Shown here: piece after piece, positions 8,638 through 21,600 of the stretch
Position numbering within the stretch: position 1 is the first letter of the stretch
Layout of the letters: the number at the start of each line of letters is the position of its first letter
The notes under the pieces: model-generated
The model's input: the letters and a program-made list of their open reading frames with translations, nothing else
The model's database searches: none
Told to the model about the DNA's origin: nothing
Source: Phaeoceros laevis
Lineage: Eukaryota; Anthocerotophyta; Anthocerotopsida; Notothyladales
Assembly (NCBI GenBank): GCA_049999765.1
Contig: JBNGIQ010007870.1
Coordinates: 1 to 32,813 of the forward strand
DNA length: 32,813 nucleotides
Direction of reading: 5' to 3'
Made by a program: the position numbers and the translations under genes

Positions 8638-10330
8638 AAAGACAACCAACCTACACTGTCACGTCTGAACTGCAAGGGTTTGCAGCAAGCGGTGTGCTTG
8701 ATCCAAGTGCCCCGCTCTGCCAAGAGATTAAGCATGCAGTTATCTTGTTGCACTGTGCGTATGATGTCGTAGCTGTCTTGCGCATGCATCATTCTGAAGT
8801 AGCGCTCGCCCTCCTTCACCAGACGAACATGGCTGCATGCTGTAAGAATACAAACGAAAGTTTCAGCATCCGGCTCAATTCTTCTTTCAGCATCTCCTCA
8901 AAGCGTTGCAATGCCATTTCACACCTGACCGTAGCCGTAAATAAGGGCAGTCCAAGTCACCACATTGCGCTTTGACAACCTAACAAATACCTCCCGACCA
9001 TCATCCAGACGCCCACGCTTGGAGTACATGCATATGCCAACAAGAGATCTAGACCGCCCAACACCAAAACTTTCTATGCCCCTTTCTACAATCTGCGAAT
9101 TCATGTATGCCCTTGCCCTGGTGTATGGCTCCTGTGGTGGTGCAGGCAGTTCGCTATAGAGCGCTTATTGAAGTGACATCTGCCTCGATGCCATTGCGCT
9201 CCATCCGCGAGAAAAGTTTGAGAGCTTTCTCACCACCTCCCTGCAGAACAAATCCTGCTATTATGGTATTCCATGGTACAACATCTCGACTTGGCAAGCT
9301 ATCAAAAACTTGGCGTGCTTCTTGTTGGTTACACACTTGGCATACATAAACTGATATCTGAGGGGATCGATTCACACAATTGGATTCACACAAGCCTTCA
9401 GGAGGCAAGCAAACGTAGCACTGTCTGCTAAAGTCAGGCCTTCCTGCACCTGGTCCATCCTTGCATACAGTGCGAGCGCCTGGCCATGCTTACTATACCC
9501 CATTTTAGCATGGCATTCCATGTTACCGCATTCCTTGTGGCCAGACTGTCTTGAAAACACTTTGCGCTCATCTTGCAACTGGCCACATTTTGCATACATA
9601 TTTGCGAGACAAGTGCCCAGGACTACGTCACCTTCAAGTAGTCCTCTCTCTACGATCCCTGAATGTAGCTGCCTGCCCTGCTGCCCTAACCAGCTCTTGT
9701 ACAAGCTCTGAGGAGGCAAACATATGTAGCACGGTCTGCTAAAATCAGGCCTTCCTGTTTCATACTTGCATACAATGCGAGCGCTTGGGGACCAAGCCCG
9801 TGCTCAGCAGACCCATTTATCATGGCAGTCGATGTTACTGCATCCCTTACAAGTGGACATACTGTCAAACACTCCGCGTGCATATTCCAACTGGCCACAT
9901 TTTTGCATACATACTTACGAGGCAATTGCCTAGTACTATGTCACCTTCAAGCAGTTCTCTTCTTCTGATCCCTGAATGCAGCTGCCGGCCCTGCTGTACA
10001 GCACCAGCACTTGCTTTCAGGAGGCAAACGTACGAAACACGGTCTGCTAAAATCAAGCCTTCCTGTTCCATACTTGCATACAATGCGAGCACCTGGGGAC
10101 CGAGCTCCTGCTCAGCATACCCATTTATCATGGCGTTCCATGTTACCGCATCCCTTGGACCAGACTGTCAACTAGCTTGCGTGCATTTTCCAACTGGCAG
10201 TTATCATCGCATTCCATGTCACTGCATCCCTTGTGGCCATACTGTCAAAAACCCTGCGTGCATCTTCAAATTCCCCACAGTTTGCATGCATGTCCACATG
10301 TACATGTACAGCCTTCCAGATATTCCTTCC
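8638..10330 (-). pseudogene. PLS-type PPR pseudogene
   Basis: Read on the minus strand from about 10330 down, PPR motifs run in order but jump between frames. Landmarks are CGEFEDARRVFDSMATRDAV, MINGYAEQELGPQVLALYAS, GRQLHSGI plus LLEGDIVLGNCLVSMYAK, a second and third round of the same, EARQVFDSLPSRDVVPWNTI, VVTWTALIYGYGQ, and an E-type segment (VKEGERYFRMM to DSVGW) ending near 8640. Intact relatives are organelle-targeted RNA-binding proteins. Many indels and stops (for example TAG at 8636-8634), Cys and Gly losses, and no visible start, transit peptide or DYW domain show it is non-functional. It contains a tandem duplication of about 310 bp. Confidence 0.88.
9401..10260 (-). repeat. About 310-bp tandem repeat equal to one PLS triplet
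   Basis: The plus-strand marker GGAGGCAA starts at 9401, 9712 and 10020 (spacings 311 and 308 bp). It is followed each time by a GTCTGCTAAAxTCAxGCCTTCCTG-type block, then TTGCATACA, then a GGCATTCCATGTTACCGCATCC-like block, then CAACTGGC. A P-L-S triplet of PPR motifs is about 35+36+31 residues, or roughly 306 bases, so each unit equals one triplet. The third unit is shortened by a deletion near 10150-10200. Confidence 0.88.
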
Positions 10331-11187
10331 GAACAGAACCGCTTTCCGATATTCCTTCCGGAGACTAGAATCGCTGACATGATTACTTGATTTTACTTCT
10401 GTGAAGCTCAACCGGCTGGAACATGGCCTCCGTTACTTTGTGCTGGTGTTTTGCAACGTGAGATTGGGTCCGCACTCTCTGAACATTGTGGGGGTGTTCT
10501 TGACCATGGTTTCTGGGAACAGGAATGGAAAGGGAATGAAACGTGTGTCATCCAACGTGTGTCATTCCAGATTTGACACTGTGGAAACGTGTTTCAAGAC
10601 GGAGTCTCCCAGAAACCTTGTTCTTGACGCACCTGGCAACCCACGCAGCGTGTGCTGAACGGGCTTGGCACGTCCTTTCGAGGGCGAGGACTCGCAAGCT
10701 CACATTCATTTGAGGGTCTCCAGAGCATTTCCCTGCAGCGGTCACATGGTGAGCTTTCAAGAATGGGGCTGTAAATCCATACATGTGTATGGTGTCTGCA
10801 TATTGGTGAAGAATCGAGTAAGAAGCAGCTACTTCAGCTTCCGGCCAATGCACCACTGCAGTCTTTGTCCTCATATGGATGCATGTAGAGTACTATGTGA
10901 TAGTCACTTCAAATTGCTCTCGAGCTCATAGAGCTAGCATCTCACACTCATGGCTCCAGTCACAAAGAACTTGCTCTAACCTCTTCGAACTGCCTTTGTT
11001 CCTAGCATGGCTAAAGGTCCTTGATACTGTTGATCAACTCTGACCGTGATAATAAAGCTTCGTGACGTTGACGTGCTTGCCCAGTTTCTCCATGTAGGTT
11101 CTTTTGCTTCGGAGAGCCATTGAGGAAGGATTTGTGCGAGCTTTAAATATTCGAGCTTCGAATAGCCAGTGAGCAGAATAGGGCTCA
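10331..11187. other. Gene-free stretch
   Basis: No recognisable gene or element. A small local duplication of CGTGTGTCAT appears near 10544-10563. Short frames on both strands have no family resemblance. Confidence 0.5.
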
Positions 11188-11465
11188 GGCCCATTGCTGT
11201 ACATCAAATCACAAGTCGGCGTGTGTTCTAAATGACATGCTGCTCATGTTCTTGTGATTACATGATATGCTTGTTGTGCTTTTAGAAATTTAGAGTAAGA
11301 AAATGGAGCAACCCCGCATTAGAGGGTATCAGCCAGGTTTTTGTCCCAACCTGCAGCAAAAGGTGGAATGCCAATTTCTTGAAGCTTAATGATAGAATAG
11401 AGATTCTACAAGTCTCCCACCTCCTCATATCACCACTTGCTCCGTGGACTTCTCACTTTGCCCTC
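11188..11465 (+). repeat. Dispersed repeat, copy B
   Basis: Second copy of the block at 277-640, same orientation, about 10.9 kb downstream. It retains the ATATGCTTGTTGTGCTTTTA core and the AGTCTCCCACCTC / CATATCACCAC end but lacks about 80 bp present in the middle of copy A. Neither copy has inverted termini or a coding frame. Confidence 0.7.
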
Positions 11466-14400
11466 CTTGTACTCTGACACCTTCCATTATGCAAGCGTCG
11501 CCTTCTTCGAATGCACTAGGTGTACAAAGATGAGCTGCAAAGTTCCTAACCGCAACCAGGCTCACTTACCACAGCCCGAAACAAGCGGTTCCCACAGTTT
11601 GAATTTCTCACTCTTGCGAACCGTGTGACTTGGAAAAAAGAGGCGGTGATGCTGGCAGAAGCCGCATGAGATCAGCAGAAGCAAGATCAGGTGGAGGTGA
11701 AGAAATTGTGGATACCCGAGTAACGAGGGAAAGAAAGGATGGGACCATGTGCAAAGGTGCAAAGTGTTGTTTGGCTTTGCGTCCTGAACGTCAGTCGCGG
11801 CAAGTTTCGTTCGAAAGGAGAAAGTGCGGGAGTTTTCTGGCGTGGGGGGTTGGACTCTGAGCACTCGCTCCTGGCGAAGTGTGCACGGCTTCAGCAAAGC
11901 TTGCGGAGACCATTGCATAGGACAGACTGTGGTTTGAGCTGAGAGAGGGAAGTCGGGAGGCTTGGGGCGACCTCGGTGCTGTGAGGGTGTCCCTACACTT
12001 CGGCATTTGCCTGTGGCTCAGGCCACGCGGGGGGCGCTACAACTTCTCTGGCCGATTATGGATAGTGGACGAGCGCGATGACGGATGTTTGGCTTCTTCG
12101 AAGTGTCTGAGAGCTCGTAGGTCTGGCTAACGCATAGATTGGCAGCTCTTAGCTTGGATAACACAGCTTTGGTGTCTGTTTTTTCATCGTAAGCTATCCA
12201 TTCGGAACAAGTGATGGCTTTCCATGGTAAGCAGGCCGAGCGGGGGGCGTTCATGGTTCTAAACCGCTTCTTGCGTATAGGCTGATTGCTGCGCTGTTGT
12301 TGTCGCAGGAACTGTGAGGTGCAGCCTGGAAAATCTCCTCGGACAGCACATTTCTAGGGCAAACGGCCTTGCTCTTAGAGGACTGCAATGAGTTGGTGCT
12401 GAAGTTTCATGGTGCTCTTAGGGTGAAAGTCTGGCACCAGCTTTCCCATAGCTACCTCAGCTAGCGCGTTTGAATAAGGCAGGCACATGGATGAATTAGG
12501 TTGCATGAGCTCTGAGCGGTTAAGCGACTAGCTTATCAGGTGAAACAGGTTGGGACTCGCTCCCTGGAGTGGTTTCAGATTCCTGGCCGGGAGACGCGAC
12601 TCCTTGTGTAGCGGAAGGTTCTCAGGATAGATTGTCATTACCACCACAGGACAGGAACAACAGAACCAAGCGCGTGGTGAAGATGGTAGCTTGTTTGACA
12701 GCAGCACCAGCTGGGGAGAGCAAGATGGAGGGGGATAACTTGGAAGGAGGTATAGTATCGAGTGAGGAATGGTTCCTTACCAGGAAAGTTAAGGTCGAGA
12801 TGGGTCCGAAGAACACACGCCAATGGGGGATCCTCCACCGGCAAGCCTTAGGGTGCTCGGCACACCTACCTGCTTTGAGGCACAGAGCAATAGCAGAGGG
12901 GGTACGTGCATGAGTGCGAGAGCATGCCTAGGTGACTGGCCAGCAATTCGGAGGAAATGGCATGACTAAACCACTTAGGGGCCATCTGGTTGCACGGCTG
13001 CCAAGAACACAGGCAGAACGTGGAAGCCGTCTTTCACGGCACCAAGGTAGAGCTGTGTTCGGACATATTTTAGTCTGTGCTTGTGATAGGTTTTCTTCTG
13101 TTAGTTGCGAAGGGGTTGAAAGAGATTCCCCATGTAGTACAGCAGTAGTTCTCAGGATGGACGTAAGTTGAACTTCTTGATGTGGATGCAGATCAGACAG
13201 CAAGGAGAGTCGTAACATGGAGGAGGAATGGGTTGAAGTCGCACCATCTGTGGCTGGGAAGTGCGCATTTTGTGGTAAAGCATCCCTGTCCTGGTTAAGC
13301 AGGAAATGATTCAAGTGCGGGTTTGTTTCTTGTGTGTCAGGGTACCAGGTCAGTTAAGTTCCACGAGCAGCAGGTCCAAGACAGTGACACGGTCGCATGC
13401 TAAGTGGGCACGAAGGGGAGAAACCGAGTGAGATCCTTCTTTTTTTCTCGAAGCTCTCAAACAGGCTGCACATTCCTGTGCTTCTACAGTGAAAGAAATC
13501 TGATGAGAAAGGAAACAAGCGCAAGGAGGGATGTGACGTTGGCGGTGTGCAACCAAGTGGGCATCCTAGGCAGGCGGATGACCGGTGGGCGTGTGTCAAC
13601 CTCGGATTGCGTTGCCGTTGCGCTCGATGGCTTACGCTACCAGGGGTGGATGTCTTGACAAGTTGGGGTGCGACGGGGTGGAGCCCGTTGCACTTTGCAG
13701 AATGATGCCCATGCCAGCATTAAATCCAAGGCAGTCACTATAGTCTATGAGGGGGAGCTAGCAGCGTAACGACTAGCACAAGGACTCGGCTGCAGTTGTA
13801 GCAGAGAGTAGAGGGCCCCTCCCTGGTTCTGGTTCCAGCGGCCTCACCGACAGGCAACCAACACGCTGCAGGGCTCGCACAGCATGCAGCAGGCAGGGCA
13901 GGCAAGTTCACGAGTCCCGACGCTAGTGGGTCCACACAGGAGGGAGCGGGGGGCTGGGGGCGGCAACTGTGGTGTTGGGGGGGTCCACTGGAGGCCGTAT
14001 GCCCGTAAGCCTTCGCCGTTGCCTTGATCCAGCCTGGTTGCTGCTCCCCGACAATGGAGAGGAATGACAAAGGTATGGAAATAAAATGCAGGCATGCAAC
14101 GCCAGCCAGGTTCAGGCGTTGTTTGTTTGGCGTTGCGGTTGCGTTGTCCCCACCCCTCCCCGATCTTGACCTGTGTAGGCCGAGCCTATTTTCTTGGCTG
14201 ACTTCATCAATGCGGCCCAACCAAGGCTATCCTGTGTGCAGTCTAGATCGGTGAATACCGTTTCTTCACGGCAACGAAGACCCTCAATTGGGGCAGTGCC
14301 TGGGGGTATGGCTGGGTTGGCATGGGTGAGGAATGATTGAGGATGATAAGCCCGAGGTCCTGTGACCCTTGTGACCAGAGATGAGAGCTCGAGGAAGAAG

Positions 14401-17400
14401 GCAGTTCCGACTTGTTGGACATGATGGGACCCAGGTGGTAAATGACGCTACTATTACATGAGGGCCAGGAAGCCTGTAGTCGGTAGCGCGACGGGTCCCA
14501 GCGCATGTGCTCAAAAGCCGCTCGCTGCCTGCTCTATTACCATGTGGCACGTTACTCCGGACAAGGCATTGGCAGGCGCAATCAGGGAGCAGGCAGGCAG
14601 GACTATGCCCTGCTGCATCGCAGACAACACAAGGAAAGACAATGAGGGGGGCAATGCGGCAAATGCTGGAAAGGAAAATGAAGGGAGAGAAGAAATGCTC
14701 ACAGGCCCCGATAACCAGCGTCACATCTGTGTCACGAGGAGGTGCTGGATTTTGCGAAAGCGGCAGCGCTTCACTCAAAAAACCTGCCAATCAAGGAAAC
14801 AAAAACTTTTGGCCGCAGGTGGTATGAGGGCCCCCAGTGGAAGCTAGGCATGACGATGGGGACTGGTGAGCCGGGCCAGGTGAGGCCGGCAGGCAGAATT
14901 GTACTGGTAAGCGTCCATGAGTGCACTGAGGCAGCCTATGATGCACATTCCCCGGTAAGTGAGGATGGCTACCAACCTAGAGCCAGCTCGTGCCCACGAT
15001 GACCGTATGAGCATGGAGCGCATGGGTGGGAGTACTAAACCTTGCAACCGAAGGATAGGATGCTCCTCCCTCGCTACCGCTACCTCGCTACGGTACCAGA
15101 AATGATGTGGAGAATGTATAATGGTGGTGTACTTGCAGGGGAGGGAGTATAAGTACATGTTGGGTGGGGCCACTTCCCGTTTGGCATGCTTTACATGACC
15201 AACGGCAACGGGACGGGGTGACGGAGTCGGGAAGCAGCAGGCAGGCTGTAGACTACATTACTACTCTGCCGGGCGTTGACCTGATTTTTGGCCCCATTTT
15301 TGTCACGGAGTGTGCGTTACGTACGTTTTTAGGGGGCCCTGGGCCTGGACTGGACTCGGAAAGGTAATTGCGGTCCCATCGGTTTGGTGGTGCGAGAGGG
15401 ACGGATCAACCACCAGCCTCTCTCCTTCACAGAAACAAGAGGCAGGGAGGAAGGAATTCGCCTCTACTAGACTAGAAAGCTGCTGCCTGACCTGCTGAAC
15501 TGGCTGGTTGTTACGGTAGTAGTCCAGGACTCCAGGTTGTTATGTGGGGGAGTACTCACACCCGAGGGACGGTTGCGAGTGCAGTCCAGCGGCTGACAGA
15601 CACGGCCCCCGTTGCAGGCCTTCTTTTGGTTCGCTTTGGGGGTCAATCATGGTCCATGAGACAGGACAAATGAGGGAGGTGCCCAATTTGGGCTGTTGGG
15701 AGCCAGGCACGGGATAAAGTCAATCAGGCAGGCATCTCCCGACTGGACTCCAATAGGTCATCTACATGTGTGTGCATCTCATGAGGAATCCAAGCCAAAG
15801 AAGAGGAAAAAGCGGTGGTGGCAGCAAGCAAGCCAAGCCAAGCCAAGCCAAGCAAGCAGCATGCGAAACAAGAACGGAACCATCTATAGAACGGAAGAGA
15901 TAGCCACCTCACCTCACCTGTGTTGTCGAGTGCCTTGTCACTAGGAAGGGAGAGCCAGCTGGGCGAAGAAGAGGAGAAGAGAAACGGATGGTGCGCATGT
16001 GTGAATGGAGACAGGCCTACTTGCGAGCCGAGAGAGCGTCAGAGGAGGAACGTGGCCTGGAGGGAAACCCTCGTTCTGGACTGCCTTGAAGGCAAGGCTC
16101 TCCCTGCACCGCAGGCGCGCGATTCGCTGGACAGCCACACAGCCCACGCACAGCTGGTAGCAACCAAGATAAGCTATAAGCATTTACTCTTCTTTTGCTT
16201 GCTAGGGTTGTCGTACCCAAGGAGAGGAAAGGAAACGCCCCATCCCCATCAAAGGATGCTATCCGAAATGCGAGAAAGCGAGAGAGAGAGCAAGCATGTC
16301 CTGCTCCATGTATGTCTAGTAGCGTGTGACACACAAGCCTCTAATAGGCAGGCCAACGGGGGCAGGGTGTGTGAGTGTCGTGTAAAGGGAGGCATCCCCC
16401 ATTGGTTATCTGGTATGGCATGGAATGATTGCACAGCTGCTGCATTTATGGATGCCGGGCAAGCTAGCATGATGAGACATGTCACCCCAGGGACGTGCAT
16501 CAACCGGCGCCACGTGGTGTCCCAGCTGCTCTGGCCCACCACCACCACCGTATGCTCGGCCTGTCATGGTCTTGTGTCATGGTCATGTCATGGTCATGCC
16601 ATGTGATGGGATGTAGTACCGGGGGTTCCCGCCATACATGAATGCATGTATGCATGTCCGTACAATTTCGATTTCGAATTAAGCAAAGGCGCCGCACCCT
16701 TTGGCTTTTGCTTGGGTCAGGAGACAGGTCAGAATGCCAGGCAATATCTAAGATCAGACCATATCTTCCCCAATAATAAGAAAGCGAGTCATAACAACCA
16801 AGGATGGTGGGGCAGTCACTCGTCTGGACGGGACTAAACTGCACCCGGAGATCAGCATTGATAGGTTTAATCACTTCCAAGTACATGGGACCGGCCCGCC
16901 TTGATTAGCCACCTGAGCCGGCACAAGCGAGGCGCAGACATTTTATTATTCCCGACCCGCGCAATTATCAAGCCATGCTTTGATTCTGCCGGTCATCGTC
17001 CGGTCACTCCTTTTCGAATTTTCGAATCGGGCCCCCCTCGGGACGGGCGCCATGGCACAGCACACGACGCGGCACCCCATCCCATCCCACCACCACCAGG
17101 CTACTGCCTGTGTACGTGACGGTCATGCCTTGGCCCTTAGCTTCTTCCCGGCCGTTCTTTTTTAGGCATTGCCGGGGGCCAGGGATAACCTTCTGCTTCC
17201 CCGGAAACAGGCTTCCTGTCGTAAACCCGATAATTTGGGGAAGGCTTGGAAGGCTGGAAGGCTTCGGAAACTGGCGGACCCCGTTTACACTGTCAGAGAC
17301 TGACTGGCTTCCCGCCACTCTCTCTCTCTCTTTTTTCCTGCCCGGAAGCCCGGAACCGGGCCCGGCCCGGCCCCGCCCCGCTCGCTCTGGGATCCGGGCC

Positions 17401-18634
17401 CGCGCTCTTTCTCTCAGCTCAGAGGAACGCGGGCTCATGAGCTGCTGTGCTCTGCTCAGGCTGGTGAGGCAAAGCGCAAAAGCAATTCTCCCTGCTCTCC
17501 GCTCTCCCTCGCCCCATCCCCATCCCTACCGCCGGACGTCTCCCGCCCCGCCCCCCGCCTCCGCTCAAATTCACGACCGGCGGGAGGGCTGGTCAGGCGG
17601 TTCTGGCTGGCTGCCACTCTGTGCTGTCTTTGTCTCTGTCCCGCAGCCTCGTTCAAATCCTGCCAAATTCCGCTCTCCTTTCCACGCCTAGAGCTCCGCA
17701 TTTGGTCCAAACATCTGAGGTACCATTCCACACGCTCAAGCTCCACTTCAGCTCCGCTTAGCTTAGCTCACCTCACCTCCCCTCGCCTTGGAGTGAAGCA
17801 GCAGCAGCAGCGTAGCTAGGCTAGCTCTGGGGATGCGGGCGCCACCGCCGGCACTACTCTGATTCCCTCTTGCAAAGCCTCGTTGTTTAGGGAAGCCCGC
17901 TCAGCCCGGCCGGCAGTGCACTGCCAGGCGGCAGCACAAAGCGCATTGAGGAAGGAGCTCATCAGGTGTTTGGTCAAAGAGGCAGGCAGGAAGGCAGGTA
18001 GGCAGGGCAGGGGAGAAGGGGAGCGGTTTTTAAGGTTGAGGAGTTCGGGTTTTGTGGCGGATCGGATCGGATCGCAGCTGGCCGTGCTTGAATGCCATTG
18101 CGGTTCTCTCATCAGGAGGCTGGGCAACAGTCCCACTGCGGGTGCGGAAGAATCAGAGGCGGGCGGGGGCGTCTAGGCTTTCTAGCGTCACGGGGATGGT
18201 CTTGCCACCACAAGTTGGACGTAATTCCCATGCCGCATTGCGCCTGACTTGCCCGGCTGCGGGGGATCGGCCAGCTGGCATTGCGTCCAGTGCATGGTGG
18301 TGGAGGAGGAGGCAGGCCATGGGAGTAGCTGTTGCGGCCAAAGCGAGAGGCCCGGGTTGGTGTTTTTGCTCAGCTAGCGGTATTTGAAAGGTGAGAGGTG
18401 GTGAATTGTAGGTTGTGGCCTGCCAGCTTGCTTGGTGCCGGGTGAATTGTGCGAAATGCCTTGTTTTTGAGCTTGCTTGGACCAGGGGGCAGGGCAAGGG
18501 TTTGCTGCTGGCTGCATGCACTAGGTGGCAGCCGAATTGCCATTGGCAGCATTCGTTTCCCCTCTTCTCATCCTGTTGTTGTTGGCGGATGATATTACCA
18601 GTCAGCAGCCACGGCGCAAGTTAGCCCTGCGAAG
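11466..18634. other. Seven-kilobase gene-poor region upstream of the FPP gene
   Basis: I recognise no gene, RNA or transposon here. Frames of 100-228 codons occur on both strands but are low-complexity or lack any family motif. Local simple repeats include AGCCA x4 at 15831-15850, GTCATGGTCAT-type units at 16563-16600, a TC run at 17318-17330 and CGGAT x3 near 18058. From about 17250 onward the sequence becomes C/T-rich and GC-rich, consistent with promoter and 5' leader of the FPP gene starting at 18635. A leader intron is possible but cannot be fixed by reading alone. Confidence 0.5.
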
Positions 18635-21600
18635 ATGGAGAACCGGAGGAGCTGGCCTTGGAGGAAGAAATCAAGCGACAAGCATTCGCACTCCACCGAC
18701 TCCGAGGCCGGCTCCCCGTCTCCTTCCCCTGCGCGTTCCATGCGCCACTATGATGAGCCGGTGAGGAGGATAACGCCACTCCACTGCTCGTTTCGTTTTT
18801 CTCCCCACCTTTCCCTGCCTTCTCTACTTGCTTTTGAGGGGGGTGGAGTTAAGCTGATGGATCGCTTTGTTTCCTTCTCTGCCAGGATATGGGTAGGACC
18901 ACTGAGCTCCCGCGACATGCGGATGACGTGGCTGCTCAATGGCACCAGTGTGAGGAAAAAAACAAGAGCCTGAATGAGAGGCTGGCGGCAGCGCTCTCGG
19001 ACATCACAGCCAAGGATAATCTGGTGAAGCAGCATGCCAAGGTTGCGGAGGAGGCTGTCACAGGTAAATCCTGCCCTGTTGGTGGTTTTCTGTGCTCTGT
19101 TCCTGAGGCGGGATTGGTTGGACTTGGTTCTGAGACAGTGGGGATGCTCTTCCTTTTCTACAGGCTGGGAGAAAGCGGAATCCGAAGCACTGACGCTGAA
19201 GCAGCAGCTGGAGACCGTGCAACAGCAGAAGCTGGCTACCGAGGACCGCGTCTCCCACCTCGATGGTGCGCTCAAGGAGTGTATGCGGCAGCTGCGGCAC
19301 GTGAGAGAGGAGCAGGAGACCAAAGTGCACGAGTCCGTGGTGAAGAAGACCCGGGAGTTCGACAAGCTGCGGTCGGAGCTGGAAGCGAAGCTCGCGGAAG
19401 TGGGGCGGCAGCTTATGGAGACCTCTGCGCAGAATGCTGCCATGAGTGGTGCGCTACAAGAAAGGGCCAAGGCCATCTCGGAGCTCACCGCTGCCAAGAA
19501 CAGTGCAGAATCCGAGAACAAGGTGTTGCAGGTTCGCGTTGAGACTGCGGAGAAGGAAAATGCTGCTCTCAAGTACGAGGTACATGTTCTTGGCAAGGAG
19601 ATTGAAATCCGCAACGAAGAACGGGATTACAGCAAAAAGGCAGCGGATATTGCCAACAAACAGCAGCTGGAGAACGTGAAGAAGGTGGCCAAGTTGGAAG
19701 CAGAGTGCCAGCGGTTGCGTCTTCTGGTTCGGAAGAGGCTTCCAGGTCCGGCGGCCTTGGCACAGATGAAGGCTGAATCTGATGCACTGGGTCGGGACCC
19801 CATGACTGAAGGAAGGAGAAGAAAGTCGTTGGGACCGAGGAGCCCCCACTCCACTGGAGCCGGCCAATCGTATGATCAAGACAATGGCCTGGAGCTGGAC
19901 TCGCTGTCTGACCGACTTTGTGGGTTAGAAGAGGAAAACACCATGCTCAAGGAAGCTTTGTCAAGAAGGAATGAGGAGCTGCAATCCGCTCGGCTTATGT
20001 GCGCAAGAACTGCAACCAAACTTTCTACTGCTGAAGACCAGGTGGATACCCTGCGCACTACAAAAGGGCTATCTCCCGGCTCTGCTGCGGAATCACTCAG
20101 CGCTTTGGAATTTGCCAAGTCATTGCCTCCTTCGAGAGCCTCCACCATCGTTGACAGGGGGAGCAGTCGCGCATCCAACTCTGGGGATAGTGTCACAGAG
20201 GAGGAGCTTAACAATGCAGATGTATGGGCTTCAGCTCTGGTAGCTCAGCTGGCTCAGTTCAGGAAAGACAAAGGTGGCGTCACTCGGAAGGATAAAGGGC
20301 AAGGGTCAGTGAGTTCCATCAATTTCGACATCATGGACGATTTCGCCGAGATGGAAAGGCTTGCTGGCATGTCTTCTGGTCAGCATGTTGAGGAAGTTGC
20401 AGAGTCGGATGCCACCAGTGAGAAGAACGCTGAGGCGAGTGAAAGGAGCCCAGCTTTCACTAAAGAAGCAAAAGCAGCTCTGGAAGAAGCTCTTGCTAGA
20501 AAAGGATTTGAATTGCAAGCAGCCGTTCAGACCAACAAGGATGTTAGTGAAAAGCTCTCAACCGTAGAGGAGCAACTATCTGCCTTGCAGTCTCGCAATG
20601 CAGCAAGTGAAAAGCAGCTCATTTGCCTGCAAGAGAGGCTGGACATCATATTTGAGGCACAGGCCGAGGGTGCCAACATGGCTGAGGTGCTGAATGAAGT
20701 CCGCCAGGCTGCCGCTGCAGACAGTCAGGGCAAGGGTTTCGGCATTCTCATGAAGGACGGGCCGGGGGGAGTCAGGGAGTTGGGATACTGGGCTCAAAAC
20801 TCCGTCTACGAATCTGGTGAAGGTGGCAAGATTGGCAAAGAACTTGCAGCTGTCGTGAAAAAGATTGTCCGACTTGTAGAGTCGTTGGCCCAGGCGACAG
20901 GAACCGCTCATGAGACCATCTCTGACACTGCTTTCTCACCAGGTGCTCAGTCTGAGCATGGCTTGGTCCAACCACGCAAACACTGGAAAAACTCTGATCT
21001 TCAGTCATGTATACTCCGTGTCGTTGCTGTTACCAACGCGATGTTACAAGGGAAGTCAGATGTTACAGCTTTCCTCACAGGCCTGGCAGCTGCCCTTGGC
21101 GTAATCGCAGATCTTGGGGCTGATTCAAAGGTGAAAATTCTGAACTGATCTGCTTAGGATACCGTTGGTCCCAAGGCTTTGACTTTCGAAAATACTTACT
21201 AGTGGAAGAGGTGATGTATGCTTGATTTCTGTATCTTACTGTCTCAAGGTTGGCTGCAGATGGTCCCTCAGCTTCAGGAAGACCTCCGTAACTTACGTCA
21301 GGAGAAATCTGCTATGGAAACTCACATGAGGGCGGAGATGGGCAGACTTTCCAGTTTAGAGCTCGAAATTCGACAGCTCAGACACGACAGAGAAGGAATG
21401 GAACGGTGCCTTGAAGAGACAAACAATCGCGCTGAGAACCTGAAGGCACAACTTGTGGAAGCTGAGCAGCTACTTCGCGGACACAAAGAAGCTTTGTCAG
21501 AAAATCAACGGTCGGAGGATGAACTCCTTGAGGACGAACTTATGACCTTGTCTGCCTCGAAGGCCGATTTGTTGGAATCTCGAGTCAAGGCAGCGGATGT

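Noticed and set aside
9401-10260. CRISPR-like or satellite array
   Set aside because: The repeated units are coding PPR motifs of PLS-triplet length in a plant genome.
15920-16606. Plus-strand frame of 228 codons
   Set aside because: Starts at a non-ATG codon, mixed composition, includes simple repeats near 16563-16600, and no motif is recognisable.
19034-19163. Upstream extension of the long FPP frame as coding sequence
   Set aside because: GT at 19064 and CAG at 19161-19163 make a normal intron, and splicing in phase from exon 2 gives the conserved WEKAE block directly.
18748-19614. Minus-strand frame of 288 codons over the FPP exons
   Set aside because: Cys/Ser-rich mirror of coiled-coil coding sequence and it runs through an FPP intron; no family resemblance.
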